64,000 nucleotides of DNA from JAITVB01 sp031553805 (GTDB lineage: Bacteria; Bacteroidota; Bacteroidia; Bacteroidales; Rikenellaceae), in the NCBI GenBank assembly GCA_031553805.1, contig JAVBLC010000003.1:19362-83361 (forward strand). Reading direction: 5' to 3'. A program made the position numbers and the translations under genes. This document shows positions 59,508 through 64,000 of the stretch, one piece after another. Under the pieces are notes generated by a model that saw only the letters and a program-made list of their open reading frames with translations, was not told where the DNA came from and ran no database searches. Each line of letters starts with the position of its first letter. Positions within the stretch are counted from its first letter, which is position 1.

Positions 59508-60006
59508 ATTTTGTTTTTTTCTTTTATTATTAGTCTGATTTTGATTTTCGGGCGCACGTAATGCTATTCCGGTCTCCGGACAAGGAGCGGAAAAATGCTG
59601 TCTTAAATAAGATTAAGATATCCGCCATAATTTATCACGCAAGCAGGATCCCGATTTTTAGGCTGCAAATATAACGACCGTAGCAGCAACCGGTTTTTTC
59701 CGGACCTTTACTGTTTTTGTATATTCCGATACTTTTTCGTGTTATGAATGTATTTTATAAATATATATTATCTAGTAGTCCGCGATAAGGTCGGGTGCGG
59801 CTCGCATAATAACGCGGAACGAAATATTTTATTTCATATCCTGCAGCTTCCACCCTGCTTGTGCGCTGAAATTCATGTATTTATCCTGCATAAAGAAGTG
59901 GCGAAAATCAACGCAGCCTGGGGTGTGCGAAAATATTATTACCGGTGGCGTTATCTATGCAAAAATTGATAGATTTTCAAGCGTATAATAATTTATGTTT
60001 CCATAA
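59508..60006. other. AT-rich intergenic region upstream of the AraC gene
   Basis: About 500 bases contain no gene that I can support; a 73-codon open frame at 59748 has no protein-like features. A minus-strand TATATTTG box at 59666-59673 probably serves the AraC gene. Confidence 0.45.
59666..59673 (-). promoter_or_regulatory. -7 box of the AraC regulator gene
   Basis: The minus strand reads TATATTTG within GCAAATATAACGACCG on the plus strand, matching 15 of 16 bases around the locus B -7 box. It leaves a leader of about 150 bases. Confidence 0.5.
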
Positions 60007-60225
60007 ATCACTATATTTAAGGAACTGTTTTATAACGTTCAGGAAATCATAGACGGTAAGAAGAAATCTTACCCTAAACTCACTAAGAAAATTCACCCCG
60101 ACCTTTTTCTTAGAAAGTATCTGGCGTGTCCCGTATGTGGAGGGGCATTAACTGGTTGTGCTTGTAAAGGCAATGGTGGGAAATATTACTATTACAACTG
60201 TAGTAGTGATAGTAAATATGCTTGA
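60007..60225 (+). pseudogene. C-terminal remnant of a large serine recombinase
   Basis: A 72-codon open stretch without a start encodes IFKELFYNVQEIIDGKKKSYP, then HPDLFLRKYLACPVCGGALTGCACKGNGGKYYYYNCSS. This is the recombinase zinc beta-ribbon (paired CPVCGG and later Cys) found in serine site-specific recombinases. The catalytic N-terminal domain is missing and an in-frame stop precedes the fragment, so it is a decayed remnant. It lies about 180 bases outside the left edge of a second integrated element, which suggests the spot has been hit more than once. Confidence 0.75.
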
Positions 60226-60370
60226 TAGAGTTTCGTTTTCTAATTGTTGTACTACTTCCGGTTTGAAGTACTGGCCTTGTTAGACGCAAATACTTTATAT
60301 TACACTCTTAATAGCGATTTTCTGATGCTTGGTTAAGATTTGCGCCCTATTTGCACCTCGGTGAAATAAA

Positions 60371-60406
60371 AGCACCTACTAATCAATCGATTAGGAGGTG
60401 TTTTTT
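60371..60406. terminator. Hairpin terminator at the element junction
   Basis: A 14-position stem (60371-60384 with 60389-60402, two mismatches) with an AATC loop is followed by a T-run. Its placement beside a tRNA-3'-like sequence copies the layout of the tRNA-Arg terminator at 1389. Confidence 0.6.
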
Positions 60407-60427
60407 GTACCCGGAGCCGGTTTTGAA
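60407..60427 (-). other. Possible attachment site (tRNA 3'-end-like sequence)
   Basis: Read on the minus strand, 60427-60408 gives TTCAAAA-CCGGC-TCCGGGTA, like a T-loop, T-stem 3' half and acceptor 3' half of a tRNA. The expected T-stem 5' half (GCCGG) is absent; unrelated sequence is present instead. This is what remains when an element integrates into a tRNA 3' end and the intact tRNA is rebuilt at the far junction. Confidence 0.35.
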
Positions 60428-60571
60428 ATGTCAAAAACTGCCAAAATCTATCAATTCAAAAAACTGTTATATATTATTGATTATTAAATATTAACGATTG
60501 TTTTTGCTCGGATTTGTTTGGATGATTTTTCGATGATTTGGCCGACTTGCGGTCGTGGTGCGGTCGCGGGA

Positions 60572-60603
60572 TTTGGTTATTACAAATCCGTTATCTAAGT
60601 TTG
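60572..60603 (+). promoter_or_regulatory. Promoter of the integrase gene
   Basis: There is TTTG at 60572-60575, a 20-base spacer and TAAGTTTG at 60596-60603. The ATG at 60619 follows within 16 bases, giving a nearly leaderless message. Confidence 0.6.
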
Positions 60604-60618
60604 TGATAGCAAAACGAA

Positions 60619-62025
60619 ATGGCTATGGCATCAACTACCTATCTATTAACAAAATCGCAGAACAGCGCGGGCGAAAGCCAAATTATCCTGCGCACTTACG
60701 TCACTCACGACTTCCGCCTGCGGGTGCAGTCCGGGATTTGGGTAAATACCAAACGATGGGGCAAAAAGAACGGAATCACGATCCCGACCACGCCCGGCGA
60801 TGAGCAGGAAAGCCTGTTGCAGAAAAAGGAAACGCTGAAGCGGCTGACCAGCCACATTGAAGATGCCGTCAATGCCGCCAGCGACCGGAGTGCCATCGAC
60901 CGCGAGTGGGGAGAGAAGCAGGTCAAGCTGTTTTACAAGCCGCCCAAAGTCAAAGAAGAGCGCGTCAAATCGTTCTTCGACATCATCGACGATTACATGG
61001 CTCTGCATAAACTATCGGCGCAGCGCCTTAAAAATTTCAAGGTGCTGACCCGTAGCCTGCGGCGGTTCGAGTTATACCAACGTAAATCGGGTGTTCGGGG
61101 TTTTAAGATGAACATAGCCACCCTCTCGCACGAACTGCTGATGCAGATAGAAGACTTCCTTGCCAACGAGCAGCAGGTATTCAAGCAACACCCTGAAATA
61201 TACGAGCAAATCCCATACTCTACCCGTGAGCCGCTGAAAACAGCGCCCCGCAAGCGGCCGCCGATCCTCGACAAGGAGGGCAACGAAGTGCCGAAAGGGA
61301 TGCCCAAAGAGCGCGGCCAGAACTCCATCGCCGATATGATGACCCGCTTTAGGGCGTTCTACCTGTGGGCGATAGACAACAACTACACGACCAACAACCC
61401 TTTCAAGCGCTACAAGGTCGGCGAGATCGTGTACGGTACGCCCATATATATCAGCAATGAAGAGCGCAACCGCCTCTACGAAGCCGACCTGTCGGATAAT
61501 CCGCCACTGGCCGCCCAGCGGGATATTTTCGTATTCCAATGCCTGGTCGGTTGCCGCGTGAGCGACCTGATGAAGATGACCCACCGCAATATCATCGGTG
61601 GCGCGGTAGAGTATATCCCCCGCAAGACGAAAGAGGACAGGCCGATCACCGTCCGCGTTCCCCTGAACCAGACGGCCCTGGAGATCATAGCCCGCTATAA
61701 AGACCCCGCCCGCGAGGGGCTGTTCCCGTTCTACACCGAGCAGAAATACAACGTCAAGATCAAAGAGGCGTTCAACCGCGCCGGACTCGACCGCATGGTA
61801 ACGACCATCGACCAGCGGACGCGCCAGGAGGTACAGCGACCGCTGTACGAGGTGGCCTCGTCCCACATGGCCCGCCGCAGCTTCATCGGCAATATCTACA
61901 AGCAGGTCAAAGACCCCAACCTGGTCGGAGCGCTCTCCGGTCACAAAGAGGGCAGCAAAGCCTTCGCACGCTACCGTACCATCGACGACGATATGAAAAA
62001 AGAGTTGATCGACATGCTCGGGTAG
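60619..62025 (+). CDS. Tyrosine site-specific integrase
   Basis: The 468-residue integrase has an N-terminal arm-binding region (about 1-60), a core-binding SAM-like domain (about 118-270) and a catalytic domain. Catalytic residues visible are R313 in CLVGCRVSDLM, a Lys in the YIPRKTKEDRP hairpin (about 336-338), H416 and R419 in SSHMARRSF, H442 in LSGHKEGSKAF and nucleophile Y452 in ARYRTI. It resembles integrases of Bacteroidetes integrative and mobilisable elements. It is the first gene inside the putative left junction and probably catalyses integration and, with accessory factors, excision. Alternative start: 60625, two codons later. Confidence 0.93.
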   Translation: MAMASTTYLLTKSQNSAGESQIILRTYVTHDFRLRVQSGIWVNTKRWGKKNGITIPTTPGDEQESLLQKKETLKRLTSHIEDAVNAASDRSAIDREWGEKQVKLFYKPPKVKEERVKSFFDIIDDYMALHKLSAQRLKNFKVLTRSLRRFELYQRKSGVRGFKMNIATLSHELLMQIEDFLANEQQVFKQHPEIYEQIPYSTREPLKTAPRKRPPILDKEGNEVPKGMPKERGQNSIADMMTRFRAFYLWAIDNNYTTNNPFKRYKVGEIVYGTPIYISNEERNRLYEADLSDNPPLAAQRDIFVFQCLVGCRVSDLMKMTHRNIIGGAVEYIPRKTKEDRPITVRVPLNQTALEIIARYKDPAREGLFPFYTEQKYNVKIKEAFNRAGLDRMVTTIDQRTRQEVQRPLYEVASSHMARRSFIGNIYKQVKDPNLVGALSGHKEGSKAFARYRTIDDDMKKELIDMLG

Positions 62026-62134
62026 AAGCATCATTAGAAGAAGTATCTCCATGTTTAGTACAAATACCATCTACTTTTGCCGTAGTTTTGCTACAAATTC
62101 TATCAACATATACCGTGCTTTTATTACAAATAAT

Positions 62135-62142
62135 TATCTTTG
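62135..62142 (+). promoter_or_regulatory. -7 box of the DUF4143-type ATPase gene
   Basis: TATCTTTG is located 28 bases before the ATG at 62170. A second -7-like box, TACTTTTG, is at 62072-62079. The gap after the integrase is AT-rich. Confidence 0.45.
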
Positions 62143-62169
62143 CAACAGTAGTTCTATAACAAACAGCAG

Positions 62170-63498
62170 ATGTTCAGCAGAAACGTAATAACCGAATTGC
62201 GCCAATGGGCGCGAAAAAGCAACCGCAAGCCGCTGGTGCTGCGCGGCGCACGACAGGTGGGTAAAACCACCCTCGTCAATGAATTTGCCAAGGACTTCGG
62301 TGTTTACTTGAAGCTAAATCTTGAGCGCAAAGCCGACTCAGAACTTTTCGAGCGGGGGATGGTTACGGACGAACTGCTGACGGCCATTTACCTGCTCAAT
62401 AACCAGCCCCGCAAAGACGTCCCGACGCTTTTGTTCATCGACGAGATACAAAACTCATCCAAAGCCGTTGCCCAGCTAAGATATTTTTACGAGGAAGCTC
62501 CCCATATCCACGTTATCGCCGCCGGATCGCTATTGGAAAGCCTGATAGACAAGCACATAACTTTCCCTGTCGGCAGGGTCGAATACCTTGCCCTGCGTCC
62601 CTGCTCGTTCAATGAGTTTCTGGGAGCGATGGGAGAAACAGAACTGAAAGAATATCATGCCCGCGCGGAGATACCCGAGGCGTTACACGCCAAAGTCCTG
62701 GGACTGTTCAATACATACACCCTGATCGGGGGGATGCCCGAAGTGGTTGCCGACTACGCGAAACACAAGGATATAGTTTCTCTGCGGACGCTCTACGAAA
62801 CACTCTTAAACGGCTATCGTGACGACGTGGAAAAATATTCCACATCGGACACCATGCGTAACGTTCTGCGCCATATCCTAACCGTTGGCTGGCCTTTCGC
62901 GGCCCAACGTATTAAATTCGAGCGTTTCGGCAATTCGGCCTACCGTTCCCGCGAAATGGGCGAGGCGTTTCGTACGTTGGAAAAGACAATGCTGTTGGAG
63001 TTGGTCTATCCCACAACATCGCCGTTCATACCGATCATGCCCGAACCGAAACGATCCCCGAAGCTGTTATGGCTCGATACCGGGCTGGTAAACTATTCGG
63101 CCGGATTGCAAAAGGAGTTGTTCGGGGTTATGGATATCAGCGACGCGTGGCGCGGAATGATTGCCGAACACATCGTGGGGCAGGAATTACTGGCCTCGGA
63201 CAACCGGTTTTCGCATAAACGCTATTTTTGGGTGCGCGACGTGAATGGCTCCGATGCCGAGGTGGACTATGTGATCCAGATCGACGATATGGTTATTCCT
63301 ATCGAGGTAAAATCGGGCAGCAATGCCAAACTACGTTCCCTGCATCAGTTTATGGACAAGGCCCCCCACGATAAAGCCGTAAGGTTTTGGGCCAACCCAT
63401 ATTCCATAGATCGGGTGCAGACCGCTTCGGGCAAAGGATTTTCGCTCTATAATTTGCCTTATTACTATGCCGGTCAGGTTGAAAAACTGGTAAAATGA
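62170..63498 (+). CDS. AAA-type ATPase with DUF4143-like C-terminal domain
   Basis: The 442-residue ATP-binding protein has Walker A LRGARQVGKTTLV (about 24-36), Walker B TLLFIDEIQ (86-94), a sensor-like HVIAAGSLLE and the VEYLALRPCSFNEFL segment typical of the family. The C-terminal DUF4143-like part (about 215-420) ends in a PD-(D/E)xK-like pattern, AEVDYVIQIDDMVIPIEVKSGS, that could act on nucleic acid. Such proteins are frequent passengers of genomic islands and have been suspected of defence or toxin-antitoxin roles, without firm function. Its stop overlaps the start of the next gene (ATGA), so they are coupled. Confidence 0.9.
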   Translation: MFSRNVITELRQWARKSNRKPLVLRGARQVGKTTLVNEFAKDFGVYLKLNLERKADSELFERGMVTDELLTAIYLLNNQPRKDVPTLLFIDEIQNSSKAVAQLRYFYEEAPHIHVIAAGSLLESLIDKHITFPVGRVEYLALRPCSFNEFLGAMGETELKEYHARAEIPEALHAKVLGLFNTYTLIGGMPEVVADYAKHKDIVSLRTLYETLLNGYRDDVEKYSTSDTMRNVLRHILTVGWPFAAQRIKFERFGNSAYRSREMGEAFRTLEKTMLLELVYPTTSPFIPIMPEPKRSPKLLWLDTGLVNYSAGLQKELFGVMDISDAWRGMIAEHIVGQELLASDNRFSHKRYFWVRDVNGSDAEVDYVIQIDDMVIPIEVKSGSNAKLRSLHQFMDKAPHDKAVRFWANPYSIDRVQTASGKGFSLYNLPYYYAGQVEKLVK

Positions 63499-64000
63499 TG
63501 GACTACCGCAAACTCACCGACCACCTGATCCTGCTGCTGTTAGTGGCGATGGTGGCGTTCGGCATTGCGGTTTTGGTGCGGTTGGCGGTGCTGCGGGCGG
63601 GTGAGGATGTCGGGACAGCCAATCTGGCTTTTGTCGGTACGCTGGCCGCTTGCACGGTTTTGTATATTTTCATCGTCAGCGTCTTGGCTAATACGGTTAT
63701 ACCTTGGGCGTTGAAGAAATTAGGGTTTAAGCCTCGCCCGGTCGAGGATGAGGCAAAGCCTGGAGAAGCCCCGGCCGCAATCTCCGCTCCCGCTGCGGAG
63801 CCTATTGCCGCACCGTCGCCCATAACAATCCCGGAACCTGCCCCCACGCCTGCACCTATCCCGGCGGCCACCGCACCCCGCAAGCCTGCGGATATTCCCC
63901 AGATGCGAAAAAACATAGCCGCCAGTCAAAAGAAACAGAAAGAGGATAACCTGCTCCTGTTCCAGGACTACGCCCACCGGGTCGTGGGTGTGTATATACC
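63495..64000 (+). CDS. Membrane protein with Pro/Ala-rich linker (cut by window edge)
   Basis: The open frame starts at ATG 63495 (a second ATG is at 63498), overlaps the ATPase stop and is still open at the window end after 168 codons. Residues about 9-32 and 48-73 are two membrane helices (LILLLLVAMVAFGIAVLVRL and AFVGTLAACTVLYIFIVSVL). Residues about 85-132 form a low-complexity Pro/Ala linker (APAAEPIAAPSPITIPEPAP). A basic and polar helical region follows (QMRKNIAASQKKQKEDNLLL). The pattern suggests an inner-membrane anchor holding a cytoplasmic domain. Family not recognised; possibly part of an element-borne module with the ATPase. Confidence 0.75.
   Translation, partial: MMDYRKLTDHLILLLLVAMVAFGIAVLVRLAVLRAGEDVGTANLAFVGTLAACTVLYIFIVSVLANTVIPWALKKLGFKPRPVEDEAKPGEAPAAISAPAAEPIAAPSPITIPEPAPTPAPIPAATAPRKPADIPQMRKNIAASQKKQKEDNLLLFQDYAHRVVGVYI

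Larger units (their letters stand above)
60226..60571. other. Junction region between recombinase remnant and integrase
   Basis: These roughly 350 bases contain no gene. A terminator-like hairpin (60371-60406) is followed directly by a tRNA-3'-end-like sequence (60408-60427), then AT-rich DNA and the integrase promoter. I read this as the host-element junction. Confidence 0.5.

Noticed and set aside
59748..59969. 73-codon open frame upstream of the AraC gene
   Set aside because: No ribosome-site or promoter support, odd composition, and it lies in AT-rich intergenic DNA.

Overview
The window looks like a chromosome segment of a strictly anaerobic, GC-rich member of the Bacteroidales, plausibly close to Alistipes/Rikenellaceae. 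The taxonomic placement is my inference. It rests on Bacteroidetes-type promoters (TTTG or TTG at -33, TAnnTTTG at -7) ahead of many genes, a SusC/SusD pair, Mfa1/FimA-type lipoprotein pilins, DUF3575/DUF3868-like fimbrial-locus proteins, and oxygen-sensitive enzymes: anaerobic ribonucleotide reductase NrdDG, class I Fe-S fumarase and a group B-like [FeFe] hydrogenase.

Layout. 1-2.1 kb: a truncated lipoprotein or secreted-protein start, a probable lipoprotein of unknown function, a small GlsB/YeaQ-like membrane protein, tRNA-Arg(UCU) and an unknown membrane protein. 2.2-5.1 kb: a PspC-PadR-PspC-LiaF-like envelope operon. 5.4-7.5 kb: an OmpR-type two-component system. 7.5-12.7 kb: dTDP-rhamnose precursor genes rfbA, rfbB and rfbC, split by yebC and fumarase. 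13.0-24.9 kb: plus-strand fimbrial locus A (DUF3575, DUF3868/OmpA, four paralogous Mfa1-like pilins, a divergent fimbrial lipoprotein, a FimB/Mfa2-like anchor). 25.1-26.9 kb: two L,D-transpeptidase-type proteins. 27.2-31.1 kb, minus strand: pectinesterase, esterase, phosphate transporter and its DUF47 partner. 31.4-36.9 kb: SusD and SusC. 37.0-39.9 kb: a cobalamin riboswitch followed by nrdD and nrdG. 40.0-48.8 kb: [FeFe] hydrogenase, a propeller glycosidase-like protein, a beta-helix protein, a TonB-dependent receptor and a cupin. 48.8-50.4 kb: decayed gene fragments and a possible IS end. 50.4-59.5 kb, minus strand: fimbrial locus B (AraC regulator, Mfa1, FimB/Mfa2, FISUMP-type tip candidate, a second fimbrillin, and a fused DUF3575-OmpA protein). 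60.0-64 kb: a serine recombinase remnant, then the left edge of an integrated element with a tyrosine integrase, a DUF4143-type ATPase and an unfinished membrane protein.

How the parts fit. The two fimbrial loci carry matching functional sets in different gene architectures. Each has a strong hairpin directly after its probable major pilin, which would favour pilin over anchor and tip transcripts. The pilins share a lipobox, a basic residue 32-38 residues later (mainly Lys in locus A, Arg in locus B) and, in most, a C-terminal donor-strand-like tail. The B12 riboswitch probably lowers the B12-independent class III ribonucleotide reductase when cobalamin is plentiful. Esterases, the SusCD pair, the propeller and the beta-helix protein suggest plant or mucosal polysaccharide use.

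The most unusual non-coding signal is a roughly 258-bp, five-hairpin quasi-palindrome. It occurs twice, at 9.45 and 26.90 kb, each time between convergent genes, and its 32-bp core lies in opposite orientations in the two copies.
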